NCBI GenBank assembly: GCA_913060495.1
Contig: CAJXRP010000020.1
Coordinates: 1-64,000 of the forward strand
Reading direction: 5' to 3'
Source of the DNA: an uncultured Gammaproteobacteria bacterium
GTDB taxonomy: Bacteria; Pseudomonadota; Gammaproteobacteria; Pseudomonadales; Pseudohongiellaceae
Length of the DNA: 64,000 bases
This document shows positions 25,934 through 36,805 of this stretch, piece by piece. The position numbers and the translations under genes are program-made. Numbering within the stretch: the first letter of the stretch is position 1; each line of letters starts with the position of its first letter. Below the pieces are notes generated by a model that worked only from the letters and a program-made list of their open reading frames with translations, ran no database searches and had not been told where the DNA came from.

Positions 25934-28900
25934 CTAGACAGCTATCAAACCACGCGCCGCTTCCAGATGGGACTGAGCTGTACCGAAATCGTAGATATCA
26001 AGAGCGTCTCGAATAAGAGCAAGTTCACTTCTGCCCGCACTGTCCTCACCCAATCCTGACAAAAGCTCAGCTGTCGTATCGATAGCATTGGGGTTATTGT
26101 CTGCCACCTCTGTAGCTAAGCGAGCAAACAGAGCGCTCACCTCTAGGCTGCCCAGTTGTGCAGTCGACTCTTCGAAGTTACTTAACCGCACTAAATTGTC
26201 GATAGCTATTTGCAAATTATCAAGATTGGCTTTAAGAACAGAAATATCGAGCTCTTCAAGCTCTAGCTCTAACTTCAGTTTTTGTTCAATATTTTCGGCG
26301 GATTGACCGACTTCTGCTGCACCAAGGTTATTCGCAATACCACGCAGCTTATGTGCCAACTGCAACGCTTGCTGATGCTGCTTATCAACCAGCAAATCGG
26401 TGATTTGTTGAGCGGTACCCATATAGTCCCTTTCCATATCCTGGAGGAGCTTAAGATACAGACTAGCGTTACCACCTACCCTATTCAGGCCTTCTGCCAC
26501 ATGCAGACCTTCCAGCTTCTCAGGCCACTGCTGTTCAACGGGTTCTGATTCAGCTACCGGGATTTCTGGCGCCACTCTATCTCCGTCTGCAATCCATTCC
26601 TGCAACTGCTGGAGTAGATAGTCAGGATCGATAGGCTTCGGAATATGAGCATTCATTCCGGACTCTTGAGCTTTGGCGCGATCTTCCGCAGAAAAATTAG
26701 CAGTCATCGCGAGAATTGGTAAATCTTTAAAATCTGGATTCTTACGAATGGTGATTGTCGCCAGATATCCATCCATCACCGGCATTTGTAAATCCATGAG
26801 AACGCAGTCATAGGCGCCCGTCTCAATCATTGCAACAGCTAGTTCTCCATTCAACGCCGTATCGGTTCTGAACCCCGCGTTGACAAGAATTTCGCTGGCA
26901 ACCTGAAGATTGATTTCGGAGTCATCAACCACCAGAACACGAGCCCCTCGTACTTTAGACAAATCTAGATCTACTGGTAGGGTTTCGGCGCTTGGACTTG
27001 GCACAGAGGCCTCACCATCAGCTTCTTCGAAATCGAGAATAAAGCTAAAAGTGCTGCCTACCCCTTCTCTGCTCTCTACTGTTATCTCACCCCCCATCAA
27101 TTGACTCAAACCCTGGGCAGTAGCTAAGCCGAGCCCTATGCCGCCATAGGCTCTACTGAAATCCCCATCGGACTGAGAGAAAAGTTCAAACAGCACTTCC
27201 TTTTTGTCTTCAGAAATACCGATGCCCGTGTCTGTCAGCTTAAACCTCACGGTGACTGCAGCATCGCTTTTCTTAAGAACCTCTATGACTAAATCGACTT
27301 GCCCTGATGGAGTAAATTTAATCGCGTTGCCCAATAAATTACGCAGTACAGTGGCAAGCTTATTTGCATCACCTTGTAACACCTCAGGGATCTTTGGATC
27401 ACACTGAAAATTAATCTTCAAATCTTTGTGATCCGCAATTTGCTCTCTAGTGGCAACTTCTAAGTCACTCACTAAGCGCTTAAGGTTAAAAGGCTCATTG
27501 AGGGTTTCTAATTCATTCGCTTGAAGCTTGGAGAAATCCAATACGCTATCAATAATCCCAAGAAGGTTCGCAGCGGAGGCATCAACTTTACTTAAATAGT
27601 CTCGCTGCTGATCGCTAAGTTCTGTTTTCAGCCCGAGGTGTGTAAGCCCAATAATGCCATTCATGGGAGTGCGCAGTTCGTGACTCATGTTGGCCAGAAA
27701 CTGTTCCTTGATCGCATTCGCTTCATGCAGCTTTGAATTGCTGTTCAGCAAATCCGCTGTGCGCTCCTCTACCGAGTGTTCGAGCTTATCTAGCGTATCG
27801 GTATAGTGATTTGCCATAAGCACTGCCATGAGAAGCACCGTCAGCGCAAAAAGCACATTCACAGAACTTGTGGTGCCCAGAAGTGCACCATTAAGAAAAA
27901 TATCATTGACCACTGAGACAAGCGCCAGTATCAACATAGCGGTTAACATACCCGCAGTTCTATTTCCTCTGAAAGCATGCCAGCCTAGCAAGCTCGCGTA
28001 GAAAAGAGCCCAGAGTGCTATCAAAATTTGAAAAGAAGGCAGCGTCAGATAATGAATTCTTATTGTTGGTACTACTGCAACCACTGCGGCGTACATCAAG
28101 AACACATATTTAAAACAATTCATCGCCAAGTTAATGGGGATCTTGGTGATTCGCGACACCACCTCGATTGCCAAGAATGGAACTAAGAACAGCGAGACGA
28201 ATTCAAGCTTTAGGTGCCATAGAAAAGGGATATCAATGTTGAATCGCCACTGGCTTGTTTCGAGAGAATAAACAGACAAGGCGACAGCGAAACAGCCAAA
28301 CCATAAAAACTCGCTCATTGATGGGTTTCGGCGAGCAATAAAGAGATGGTAGAGACCAATAGCAAGATAGAGAGTCGCCATTAGAATATTGGGCATCAAA
28401 CTCCGGCTTGCAGCTAAACGATTCAGATCGCCATCATTACCGATAAGAAACGGCCCTTCGTAAGGCCCACTGGAAGTTCTCGCGCCAGCATCCGGATAGC
28501 GCCAGACACGCAAAGCGAGCACCAGTCGTCCGTCTTGATTCAATGCAGCAGCCGGAATTTGATATACCTTATGCTGATTGTAACGGGGACTCGGTTGAGG
28601 GGGCAGCTCACCTACGCCTCCCAAATTGACACCGTTAGCGAAAAGCTCATAAGCACTCTCCACTGAGCCCAACATAACGGAAAGCCTGCTAAGCTGATTT
28701 GACAGCGAACTACTGCCAGATTCAAACTGAACCGTTAGTCGATACCAACCTAGACCGCTATATCCTGGATATCCTTCAGGGTAGCTGGACGGTACAGTGA
28801 CCTCTTGCCACTGGCTGTCATCAAAATCAGCTCCTGCCCAATCCAGATCATCACCAGGGCTAAACTTCCACTGGCCCGCAATTGATACTGGCTCATTTAG

Positions 28901-28990
28901 AGAATCTATGGCTTGAGGCGCTGCCGACGCAGGTGTCAATAGCAACAATTGAAACACCAGTGTAAGCAGTAGCTTTACCATCTTATCCAT
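25934..28990 (-). CDS. 7TMR-DISM hybrid histidine kinase with HPt
   Basis: 1018 residues. In order there is a signal peptide; a periplasmic jelly-roll domain (about 30-190, with [11 protein letters not shown] and GLGWYRL typical of 7TMR-DISM/galactose-binding folds); seven membrane helices (about 195-395); a linker helix; HisKA with His437 in SHELRTP; HATPase (about 540-660, GGIGLGLA); a receiver with Asp733; and an HPt domain with His880 in LAHKLRG. It is a complete phosphorelay sensor, probably reading a carbohydrate-like ligand. The stop is 13 nt from a pilin-facing gap, and its ATG is 2 nt after the next kinase stop, so both kinases are one operon. The C-terminal tail after HPt resembles the neighbour's. 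Confidence 0.9.
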   Translation of the reverse strand: MDKMVKLLLTLVFQLLLLTPASAAPQAIDSLNEPVSIAGQWKFSPGDDLDWAGADFDDSQWQEVTVPSSYPEGYPGYSGLGWYRLTVQFESGSSSLSNQLSRLSVMLGSVESAYELFANGVNLGGVGELPPQPSPRYNQHKVYQIPAAALNQDGRLVLALRVWRYPDAGARTSSGPYEGPFLIGNDGDLNRLAASRSLMPNILMATLYLAIGLYHLFIARRNPSMSEFLWFGCFAVALSVYSLETSQWRFNIDIPFLWHLKLEFVSLFLVPFLAIEVVSRITKIPINLAMNCFKYVFLMYAAVVAVVPTIRIHYLTLPSFQILIALWALFYASLLGWHAFRGNRTAGMLTAMLILALVSVVNDIFLNGALLGTTSSVNVLFALTVLLMAVLMANHYTDTLDKLEHSVEERTADLLNSNSKLHEANAIKEQFLANMSHELRTPMNGIIGLTHLGLKTELSDQQRDYLSKVDASAANLLGIIDSVLDFSKLQANELETLNEPFNLKRLVSDLEVATREQIADHKDLKINFQCDPKIPEVLQGDANKLATVLRNLLGNAIKFTPSGQVDLVIEVLKKSDAAVTVRFKLTDTGIGISEDKKEVLFELFSQSDGDFSRAYGGIGLGLATAQGLSQLMGGEITVESREGVGSTFSFILDFEEADGEASVPSPSAETLPVDLDLSKVRGARVLVVDDSEINLQVASEILVNAGFRTDTALNGELAVAMIETGAYDCVLMDLQMPVMDGYLATITIRKNPDFKDLPILAMTANFSAEDRAKAQESGMNAHIPKPIDPDYLLQQLQEWIADGDRVAPEIPVAESEPVEQQWPEKLEGLHVAEGLNRVGGNASLYLKLLQDMERDYMGTAQQITDLLVDKQHQQALQLAHKLRGIANNLGAAEVGQSAENIEQKLKLELELEELDISVLKANLDNLQIAIDNLVRLSNFEESTAQLGSLEVSALFARLATEVADNNPNAIDTTAELLSGLGEDSAGRSELALIRDALDIYDFGTAQSHLEAARGLIAV

Positions 28991-28992
28991 AA

Positions 28993-31900
28993 CTAAACCG
29001 CCAGGGCTTCTTCAAGCTTTGCGAGCAAGGGCACTGCAACAGCAAAATCAAAATTATCCAATGCCTCTCTTGAGGCGCTCAAAAGTTTCAACACCTCAAT
29101 ATCGTCCTTATGACCTGTGGCCAATTGATCAATAAGATCGACAGCTCCTGGGTCAGATTCTGAGACCGCTTTTCTCAATTCGATCAAGATCGCTTCAGAA
29201 TTGAACACCTCTATATCATTCAAGCCCCCTATAGGTGACTGATCCACTTGAAGTCGAATGACTGACCCCTCCACTTCTTCAATCGCTAGCCTAAGAGCAT
29301 CGATGTTTTCATGGCTAACAGCTTGCTCAGCGGTTAATAGCAATTCGATCTCTTCCGCTGTCTCTCCAATTCTTGTAGCGCCGAGATTATTGGCGATGCC
29401 GCGGACTTTATGAGCACTTTCGCGCGCCTCATCAACTTTGCCGTCCGCTAATAAGGCAGTCAATACAGAGGCGACATTCCGATACTCAGTAACCAAATTA
29501 TTAAGTAGCTCGCCATAGAGCTTTTCATTCCCCGCCAATCTCTTAAGACCCTGCTCCATAGCAAGACCTGGATAGTTAACGCCTGCTTTTCCTTTTACTG
29601 ACTCCTGTACCAACTGTTCGTCAGCCGCATCTATCGCGGGAAGATAAGCGGTGTAATCCGCAACAGGAATTGCACTTGCCAGCTGGCTATAGAGATCTGC
29701 TGGATCAACGGGCTTAGCTACATGACCATTCATACCCGCTTCAGTTGCTCGGGTCTTGTCTTCGCTCATAACATTCGCGGTCATCGCAATGATTGGCAAT
29801 TGATCGAAAACAGAATCCTGACGGATTATTCTCGTGGCTGCGTATCCATCCATACCTGGCATTTGGATATCCATCAAAACCGCTTCGAATTTTTGGCTCT
29901 TGATTTTCTCTATGGCTTCTTCGCCGTCACTCGCTGTCTCCAAAGTTAGCGGTATCTTGTTCAGAAGCTCACAGGCTATTTGCAAATTAATTTCTGAATC
30001 ATCAACCACTAATACTCGCGCACCTCGTATAGCTGACAGATCGCTTGGCTTTGTACTAGCGTCGTCACGGCGAATGCGACGAGATATCTGCAGACCGTAA
30101 ACCTCCATGATGGTATCCATCAACGCGGAAGGTTTTATTGGCTTGGCCAGAAAAGCGTCAACTTGGTCTTTGTGCTCAATACTAGGCAGAGTCCAAGACG
30201 ACAAAAGAATAATTTTGGGTTGAACCTGCAATTGACGTAGAGCAAGTGAAACATCTATACCTGTCATACCAGGCATCATCCAATCCAATAGGACCAAATC
30301 GAAATCAGGCTGTGAATCTACTAGTTCCAGCGCTTGTTCGCCGCTTTCTGCCAGCGTTACGCTGTAGCCGAATGAAGCTAGATACTCTTTCAAGATAATT
30401 CGAGTGGGCTCATTGTCATCAACCACTAAGACATTAAGACTGTTAGGCGCCTGAGCTACCTCAATTTGATGAACATCGATCTCCGAGACCGCAAACTCCA
30501 AAGTGAAGTGAAAACTGCTGCCCACATCTATTTCACTGCTGACCTCGATGGAACCGCCCATGGTTTCCGTCAACTGCTGAGAGATAGCCAAGCCAAGCCC
30601 CGTGCCTCCATACTGCCGGCTAATAGTATTATCGGCCTGGGAGAATGATTGGAATAGACGGCCTACTTGCTCCTGGGTCATTCCAATCCCATCATCACGA
30701 ACATCAAAACGCACAGCGACCGTATCGCCCATCTGATGTATTTGACGCACTGCCACTACGATACAACCATGTTCAGTAAACTTTATGGCATTGCCGGCAA
30801 GATTAATCAGGATCTGTCCCAAACGTGACGGGTCTCCCATCAAGGAGTCAGACAAATTAGGATCTCGATCGAAGACCAACTCCAACTCTTTATCTTGGCA
30901 ACGCACCATGCAGATCGTCGCTAGGTTATCGAGAACATCGTTCAAGGAAAACGGGATGTTTTCAATTTCCATTTTCCCTGCTTCTAACTTAGAAAAATCC
31001 AGAATGTCGTCGATGACAGTACGCAGGGAATTAGCCGCCCCACTCACTTTGGTCAAGTAATCGTTCTGCTTACTGTTCAAGTCTGTATCCAAACACAAAC
31101 CTGTCAATCCAATTATCGCATTCATGGGTGTGCGAATTTCGTGACTCATGTTGGCTAAAAATGCACCCTTGGTTTGGTTCGCATCTTCTGCCTCGTGGCG
31201 AGACTCTTCTGCCATTTGAAAAAGTTGAGCATTACGAATAGCTGTTCCCAGTTGAGTCACATAGCGCTCTATCGATACTATCTTCGATTCACCAAGGTCG
31301 AAGCCTTCGGTGGAAGAGTTAAAGAAAATAGAACCAATGGATTTTCCTTCAACTGCAAGTGGGCAAAGTAGGAAGGACTTCATCTGGTGGTGTTTGTAGA
31401 TATGCTGGTCACTAGCACCGGCAGCTTTCACCGCTTCCGCAGTAACAGCTCTAATATAGATAGTCTTTTGATTGACAACCGAGGACGCGATAAAAGAATC
31501 TGCCGCATCCAACGGTAGCCCATCGTCTCTCAATATTTTTTGTACCGCAGGTTCGAAACCCATCCCCGCGTCCAGCGTCATATGAAGCCTATCGCCATCG
31601 GCGTTGATGAGGAAAACACCCATTTGATCGAAGCTAAAAGAGTTCTTAAGGTCTTCATAAATTATGTTTATAACCTTATCAACATCCAAAGTTGAATTCA
31701 CCACACTAGCAATCTGATTAATATCAGTGATTTCCTTGAATGCATGGTTAAGTTCAGCGGTGCGCTCTTCTACCTTGCTTTCTAATAAGCGCTCAGATTC
31801 TTTCAGTTCAGCAATCGCCTTACGCATGCCATCAGCAGCGGCAGCAAGCTTCCCTCCGGTCTGCCACATCGACAGCATTACCAGGGAGACAAGAAGAAAA

Positions 31901-32385
31901 CTCAAACTCGCATCCACATAGAACATCAAATCATCAGGTACTGTGGGGGTGATGAGCGGCGGGAACATGGCGGCGATACTGCCCGTGAGAATAAGTGTCA
32001 GGGAGATCACAATGATTTTCTGTAGCATACTTGGGAGGACGAACGGCATTGCCATAATCACAGGCATAATCGAACACACCAGCATGATAGAGAACAGCCT
32101 AGATCCTACTAGAATAGTTACCAGCACCAAGCCATACCAGATTGCCACTATAAGGGAAACGGACAGTCTAATTCTGTCTCGCCTAGCGGCTAAATACGCC
32201 CCAATCGACACTGGCAAAAGGAAAGTGGTGACGGCTACGGTGATAGCTCCTGCCACAGGACTGCCGAAGCCAATGGCCAACGAGCCTGCTACTCCATCTG
32301 TTACTAGTAGCAATGCTATTGTCACTAAGGCAATGGGGGAGAATTGCCTAGCCGTCTCACTTATCGATGGTGCCTGTACGTTCAT
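28993..32385 (-). CDS. GAF-containing hybrid histidine kinase, two receivers, HPt
   Basis: 1130 residues. About six membrane helices (20-180) are followed by a coiled linker, a GAF domain (about 225-385, [10 protein letters not shown]), HisKA with His415 in SHEIRTP, HATPase (GGTGLGLA near 610), receiver 1 (Asp701), receiver 2 (Asp839) and HPt (His992 in SAHKVRG). Both receivers keep the acidic pocket and the C-terminal Lys (FLAKPI, HVAKPVD), so both may be active. It is the upstream gene of the kinase pair and is divergent from the response regulator at 32485. The post-HPt segment ends EALAV, like GLIAV in the neighbour, indicating paralogous tails. Confidence 0.9.
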   Translation of the reverse strand: MNVQAPSISETARQFSPIALVTIALLLVTDGVAGSLAIGFGSPVAGAITVAVTTFLLPVSIGAYLAARRDRIRLSVSLIVAIWYGLVLVTILVGSRLFSIMLVCSIMPVIMAMPFVLPSMLQKIIVISLTLILTGSIAAMFPPLITPTVPDDLMFYVDASLSFLLVSLVMLSMWQTGGKLAAAADGMRKAIAELKESERLLESKVEERTAELNHAFKEITDINQIASVVNSTLDVDKVINIIYEDLKNSFSFDQMGVFLINADGDRLHMTLDAGMGFEPAVQKILRDDGLPLDAADSFIASSVVNQKTIYIRAVTAEAVKAAGASDQHIYKHHQMKSFLLCPLAVEGKSIGSIFFNSSTEGFDLGESKIVSIERYVTQLGTAIRNAQLFQMAEESRHEAEDANQTKGAFLANMSHEIRTPMNAIIGLTGLCLDTDLNSKQNDYLTKVSGAANSLRTVIDDILDFSKLEAGKMEIENIPFSLNDVLDNLATICMVRCQDKELELVFDRDPNLSDSLMGDPSRLGQILINLAGNAIKFTEHGCIVVAVRQIHQMGDTVAVRFDVRDDGIGMTQEQVGRLFQSFSQADNTISRQYGGTGLGLAISQQLTETMGGSIEVSSEIDVGSSFHFTLEFAVSEIDVHQIEVAQAPNSLNVLVVDDNEPTRIILKEYLASFGYSVTLAESGEQALELVDSQPDFDLVLLDWMMPGMTGIDVSLALRQLQVQPKIILLSSWTLPSIEHKDQVDAFLAKPIKPSALMDTIMEVYGLQISRRIRRDDASTKPSDLSAIRGARVLVVDDSEINLQIACELLNKIPLTLETASDGEEAIEKIKSQKFEAVLMDIQMPGMDGYAATRIIRQDSVFDQLPIIAMTANVMSEDKTRATEAGMNGHVAKPVDPADLYSQLASAIPVADYTAYLPAIDAADEQLVQESVKGKAGVNYPGLAMEQGLKRLAGNEKLYGELLNNLVTEYRNVASVLTALLADGKVDEARESAHKVRGIANNLGATRIGETAEEIELLLTAEQAVSHENIDALRLAIEEVEGSVIRLQVDQSPIGGLNDIEVFNSEAILIELRKAVSESDPGAVDLIDQLATGHKDDIEVLKLLSASREALDNFDFAVAVPLLAKLEEALAV

Positions 32386-32484
32386 TTCCCTAAACCTCTT
32401 ACTAAAATGTTAGCGCGTTGCGCAATAGAAAGTTATCATACCCAGCTCTATATTATTCGGAATATTCAAGGCTGATTATATTTG

Positions 32485-32964
32485 ATGGACACATCACCAA
32501 ATGACAAGAATCGAGTCCTTATTGTCGATGACGAACCAGGCAATATTAAAATTCTCTCCAATATATTAGCGGGAGAGTATTCAATGAGTGTCGCCACAAA
32601 CGGCAAACAAGCATTAGAAATCGCTCGAGTGCAATTACCCGATATCGTTTTGCTGGATATGATTATGCCCGAGATGGACGGCATTGAAGTTTGCCAAGCA
32701 CTGAAGTCAGATGAGTCCACTAAAGATATACCGGTGATATTTGTAACGAGCATGAGCGACACTGCCAACGAAGAACGCGGCCTTGACGCTGGAGCAGTGG
32801 ATTACATTAGCAAACCCATAAGCCCGCCAATTGTGAAAGCCCGTATCAAAATTCACATTCAGAACTATCTCAGCAAGCGCTTTCTTGAAAATTTGCTGTC
32901 ATCCCAAACGACCAGTCTTGACGATGCCAAGGAAGAAGCCAAATCTCTATTGGTCTTTGTTTAG
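32485..32964 (+). CDS. Single-domain response regulator
   Basis: 159 residues. The receiver domain (about 10-125) has the acidic pair in VDDEPGN, the phosphoacceptor Asp58 in LLDMIMPEMDG, the Thr/Ser switch in VTSMSD and the Lys in ISKPIS. A short helical tail (AKEEAKSLL) replaces an output domain, although the sequence resembles receivers that precede PP2C or HD-GYP outputs. The ATG at 32485 is preferred over a TTG one codon earlier. It is divergent from the hybrid kinase gene (99 bp between starts), so it is a likely relay partner and may share a promoter region. Confidence 0.82.
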   Translation: MDTSPNDKNRVLIVDDEPGNIKILSNILAGEYSMSVATNGKQALEIARVQLPDIVLLDMIMPEMDGIEVCQALKSDESTKDIPVIFVTSMSDTANEERGLDAGAVDYISKPISPPIVKARIKIHIQNYLSKRFLENLLSSQTTSLDDAKEEAKSLLVFV

Positions 32965-32973
32965 CGCGCCACT

Positions 32974-33447
32974 TCAGGCAGCCTTACTCAAGCTAATCAT
33001 GTTATCTATATACTCGACGAAGCTGCTGCGGTACCCAGTTCTGGTTTTCTTCCAGAATTGCTGAATCCGAGGAACAGAAATTGCAGCCTCAGTTCGGCGA
33101 CCCCAAGCTTCGAAATATTCAGGGTCCAGCTTCTTCTTTTGATATTGTACAAATACCAGCTCATTCAACTCGAAGAGCGCCGAAAGGTAGCCTTCGAATT
33201 TAAGCGTTTCAAGGGGCTCTAAATCGATATTTTTGGCCGCTTTCAATCGAATCTCAGCCAGATCTCCCGAATAAGATTCGGCTCTAAATTGAATTGCCAG
33301 CTCCATAACGGAATGAATACTCGCGTCTCTAGTCTCAGCCGCTTGGTGCTTAAGCTGCATCGCCAAGTACGCAAGTGAGATAAAGACTCCAATAGAGCCC
33401 AAAAAATCGCCAACCGCGCCAACTGCATCCCAATTTATAACGTCCAA
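32974..33447 (-). CDS. Membrane-anchored helical protein, unknown
   Basis: 157 residues. One N-terminal membrane segment (AVGDFLGSIGVFISLAYLAM) is followed by a cytosolic helical domain (HSVMELAIQF, LKFEGYLSALFELNELVFVQY, SFVEYIDNMI). It resembles a family of small uncharacterised membrane proteins common in marine gammaproteobacteria. Translation appears to start at a TTG (AGGT close by). It converges on the response regulator with a 9-bp gap between stops. Confidence 0.6.
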   Translation of the reverse strand: MDVINWDAVGAVGDFLGSIGVFISLAYLAMQLKHQAAETRDASIHSVMELAIQFRAESYSGDLAEIRLKAAKNIDLEPLETLKFEGYLSALFELNELVFVQYQKKKLDPEYFEAWGRRTEAAISVPRIQQFWKKTRTGYRSSFVEYIDNMISLSKAA

Positions 33448-33841
33448 TGTACCTATTCCTGTGCCCAGACCGAGCCTTTGCTATTTGTTTATAGTGATAA
33501 TATCTGCGGTACGAATTATACCCGGATAGGGAGAATTAATACTGCAGGAATTTATTCAATTGTCATTTCCCCACTTGCAAAGGGTATCCCAACGTCTTAT
33601 TGGCCCCGCCATTTGAATCTGTGAACTCGCGAGGGAGGTAGAGCTAGCTCCAACAATAGATCTACCTCTTTGTTTTTTGCATTGCAAAACTGTGCTCCAT
33701 TACCCTATGATCTTCGGCCATTATGTAACAATTCAAAAACAATAGAACCCCGCAGAGACCTGTTCACTCTATCATCCTATTGCTCTATATTGCATGAGTA
33801 GAACGCTCTCTTTCTGGCCGGCCTTCAATCAAGGGAAATAG
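33448..33841. other. 394-bp gap, no gene seen
   Basis: Divergent promoter space for the genes at 33447 and 33842. It is A+T rich near 33690-33790. No repeat, tRNA-like fragment or hairpin stands out. Confidence 0.4.
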
Positions 33842-35050
33842 ATGAATCAAGCACTGTGGTGGAAAAGATCTACGTTGTTGAGCCTATTACTAGTCGCTTT
33901 TTTGATATTTCTTTGGGTCTTGATGAATCGATATCAGCCAGAGAATCAGCTTATTAACGAGCTAGAAGTCGAAAGATTCCTTGCCGACAATTGGGGCAGC
34001 CAAAATTTGGGTGAAGATGCCACTCCCTTGATAGAAATTAGAACCGGCATATTTATCCAATCGCTGGATTTCCTAAATTCTAGCCAAGTGCATCTAACCG
34101 GATATATATGGCAAAAATATGAGAACAAACCCACCCATATAGAAATCAAAGAAGCAATTGGCACGAGTAAAGCGGGGTTCACCCTGCCAGAGCAGGTTGA
34201 TCAAACAGAACCAAGCGAAGCCTATAGAAAGCGATTTCTCCAAGGAATCGAAGTGTGCGATAACGTTGTTATGGGATGCCCTGAAAATCAGGCCTGGGAT
34301 GAAGAATTAATTGGCTGGTATTTCGAAGCCACACTACGACAACCTTTTAATTACGACGATTACCCATTTGATCATAAAACGGTATGGATACGCATGTGGG
34401 CAAATGATTTTTCTCATAACATCGTACTCACCCCAGATTTTAGTTCTTATGATGCTACAGGCTTAGATGATATTTTTGGAATAGAGAACGATATTGTGCT
34501 GGGCACATGGAAGCGAGAAGACACGTTTTTCGATTATCACCTAGCAAGTTATTCTACTAACTTCGGAATTCATGACTACGTCGGTAGAAATGCTTTTCCA
34601 GATTTACGCTATAATTTTGTTATCAAGCGACAATTTGAAAGCGCATTTATCGTCTATTTATTGCCGCTATTTTTGGTGTCGATCCTGCTGTTCTCTGCGC
34701 TGCTGACCGTCTCTGAAGAACAAGACACCCTAGCCCGTCACGGCTTCAACACATCGGATTTCATAGGGGGTGCATCCGCCCTCTTCTTTGTTGTAATGTT
34801 AGCTCATATACAATTGAGACAAGAGGTAGGTGGATCAAATATCATCTATATAGAGTATTTCTATATTTTGATGTACGGCATTCTTGTGCTTGCCACAGCA
34901 AACACTTATCTATTTTCGGTAAAATCTGCGGAGAACGGAAGCTGGCTAGATATAATTCATGACAATGACAACCTTATTCCTAAGCTTGCCTATTGGCCTG
35001 TAGTTCTAAGCGGGCTGGTCATAATTACCCTACTCAAGATTCTTTTCTAG
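33842..35050 (+). CDS. Pentameric ligand-gated ion channel-like membrane protein
   Basis: 402 residues. After an N-terminal membrane/signal helix (12-32), an extracellular region of about 230 residues contains a strand with FNYDDYPFDHKTVWIRMW, matching the conserved YPFD-Q loop of prokaryotic and eukaryotic Cys-loop channels. Four C-terminal membrane helices follow (about 270-290, 303-323, 335-357, 377-400), the pLGIC layout. TM2 (FIGGASALFFVVMLAHIQL) would line the pore. Two Cys upstream (VCDNVVMGC) are spaced 8 apart, unlike the 13-residue Cys loop. The family call rests on motif and topology, and a different sensor with four helices is possible. No partner gene is nearby. Confidence 0.6.
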   Translation: MNQALWWKRSTLLSLLLVAFLIFLWVLMNRYQPENQLINELEVERFLADNWGSQNLGEDATPLIEIRTGIFIQSLDFLNSSQVHLTGYIWQKYENKPTHIEIKEAIGTSKAGFTLPEQVDQTEPSEAYRKRFLQGIEVCDNVVMGCPENQAWDEELIGWYFEATLRQPFNYDDYPFDHKTVWIRMWANDFSHNIVLTPDFSSYDATGLDDIFGIENDIVLGTWKREDTFFDYHLASYSTNFGIHDYVGRNAFPDLRYNFVIKRQFESAFIVYLLPLFLVSILLFSALLTVSEEQDTLARHGFNTSDFIGGASALFFVVMLAHIQLRQEVGGSNIIYIEYFYILMYGILVLATANTYLFSVKSAENGSWLDIIHDNDNLIPKLAYWPVVLSGLVIITLLKILF

Positions 35051-35180
35051 CACTAGCAAGTACCAAAGCACACGCTCGAGAGAGCGAGTAGAAAGAAGTC
35101 TAGATCATCGCAACAACTCAGAGACTAAATCTATCCTCTGTGCTCGCATTCTGTCTAGACAAGCTTCGCTGAAACACTAG

Positions 35181-35223
35181 CATAATCCGCTTGCCTGGGG
35201 TTCGAGCCCCTGTGAGCTCACCA
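35181..35223 (+). repeat. tRNA-Met-like 3' fragment, copy F
   Basis: CATAATCCGCTTGCC, a well-paired T arm (TGGGG-TTCGAGC-CCCTG) and TGAGCTCACCA. The acceptor strand differs from the other copies (GAGCTC versus GGGCCC). AGCAGTTAACTT at 35413-35424 repeats the inner half of the IS-type right end 9704-9714, at a distance (about 240 bp) close to that seen for copy C. Confidence 0.65.
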
Positions 35224-35542
35224 TACAAATCAATACACTAAACAGTGCTGATAGCGCAATTTTTTGCTCGCACGCAGCCTCCCTAATTTGACCTCGGTGT
35301 CACATGCCTTTGATTGGCGTTTTCACTGAACCGCCGCAGTATGATTTTAGACTCATCAAGACCCATTTATTGCTAAGCATAGTGACAAAAGTTACGACAA
35401 CCTATATGGGCTAGCAGTTAACTTCGCATATTTGCTAAAACTATTTCATATAACAATCTCCCTTCTTCTGGCTTAGAGGCCATTGGAATTGCAGTACATA
35501 TGTACTGCCGCAGATCGCAGAATCAGGAAAGCTAGAGAGCTA

Positions 35543-36718
35543 ATGAACCTATCGTCAGATCTGCAACACGCCCTATTCCTAGTCCTAGGCGATGAAGAAG
35601 ATGTTTCCAGTCAGCTATGCGCTGTTGCTTCGAAGATCGGATTCGAAGTCAGCACCTGCAATGACTACAATTCTGTCGAATCCGCAATTGATCAACATAA
35701 ACCTGACATCCTCTTCCTCGATCTTCACTTTGGGCGGCGCGATGGTGTAGAGGTGTTGGCACTATTATCGAGGAAGCGCTGCAAAAGTAGAGTCTATATA
35801 TTTGGAGCCATAGATGAAACCATTCTAGATTCGGCCTACCGAGTAGGCCTTCAACTAGGTCTCGACATGGGTGGATTCTGGAAAAAGCCTCTCGATATCA
35901 CCAGCATCGAGGAACGGTTAGCATCAGAAGCAGACAAACGATCGCGATTTACTTCAGATAACCTGCAAGCGGCACTGGGGCCCGGTGAGTTTGTAATTCA
36001 ATACCACCCTATTATCGTAGTTGCTACAGACAGAGATACACCAGTCATAGGAGTTGAAGTACGCCCTCATTGGGAAACTAAGCGGGGCTCCATAGGTTGG
36101 CTCTCGCAAAATTTACCTTCGATGCTTGAGAACAAGCTAATGCCGGAATTCAACTACCTGTTGATGGACAAAGCATTGGAATCCTATTGTGAATGGTTAA
36201 AAACAGATTTGAACCTGGGCATTACAATTTGTATGCACGAGTCGAACTTGGCAGACTCAAGTTGGCCTGACCGCGTGATCGACATTGCCGACAAATGGAA
36301 CGTACCCCATCACCTCATCACTATCGCCATTGAGCAGCATGCGATGAAAGATAGATCTGGCTTAGCGCTCAGCGCGCTAACGCGACTTCGAATAAATGGA
36401 ATTAATATTGCTCTCGACACCATGGGTTCTGACATTGAGGAACTCGATGAACTGCTGCAGATCCCCTTTAGCGAACTCAGACTTAAGAGAGTCCTCGTCA
36501 ATCAGCTAGGCAAAAACATGGAAATCGAATTTAACGTGAGCACTCTGATCTCGCTGGCAGAAAAGCGAAACATCAAGACTTGTGCCGTTGGTGTTAAAAC
36601 CGCTGAAGCGTTCACCTATCTCCAAGGCTGCGGATGTACAACTGCCACGGGCAGTTTGTTCGGGAAGTCTCTGCCCGTCACACATGTCGAAGAGTTTTTC
36701 CAGAGCGAATTACTGTAG
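35543..36718 (+). CDS. Receiver-EAL protein with degenerate EAL
   Basis: 391 residues. A receiver domain (about 10-130) has Asp60 in FLDLHFGRRDG and Lys in WKKPLD. An EAL domain (about 150-390) follows, but the signature is worn: EAL is EVRPHW, DDFGTG is DTMGSD and the IDRSFV stretch is LKRVLV. Several metal-binding acidic residues are thus missing or moved, so c-di-GMP hydrolysis is doubtful, and binding or protein contact is more likely. The ATG at 35543 (AGAGAG upstream) is preferred over a TTG at 35483. Its upstream neighbour is tRNA-like copy F with no operon partner. Confidence 0.78.
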   Translation: MNLSSDLQHALFLVLGDEEDVSSQLCAVASKIGFEVSTCNDYNSVESAIDQHKPDILFLDLHFGRRDGVEVLALLSRKRCKSRVYIFGAIDETILDSAYRVGLQLGLDMGGFWKKPLDITSIEERLASEADKRSRFTSDNLQAALGPGEFVIQYHPIIVVATDRDTPVIGVEVRPHWETKRGSIGWLSQNLPSMLENKLMPEFNYLLMDKALESYCEWLKTDLNLGITICMHESNLADSSWPDRVIDIADKWNVPHHLITIAIEQHAMKDRSGLALSALTRLRINGINIALDTMGSDIEELDELLQIPFSELRLKRVLVNQLGKNMEIEFNVSTLISLAEKRNIKTCAVGVKTAEAFTYLQGCGCTTATGSLFGKSLPVTHVEEFFQSELL

Positions 36719-36805
36719 CGAGCTGATTCGGGAATCATAGCAACTCGGCCCCAACTCAAGTGCAACTGGATCAAAGCTTCATCTACCCCAACAATAATTA
36801 CTCGC

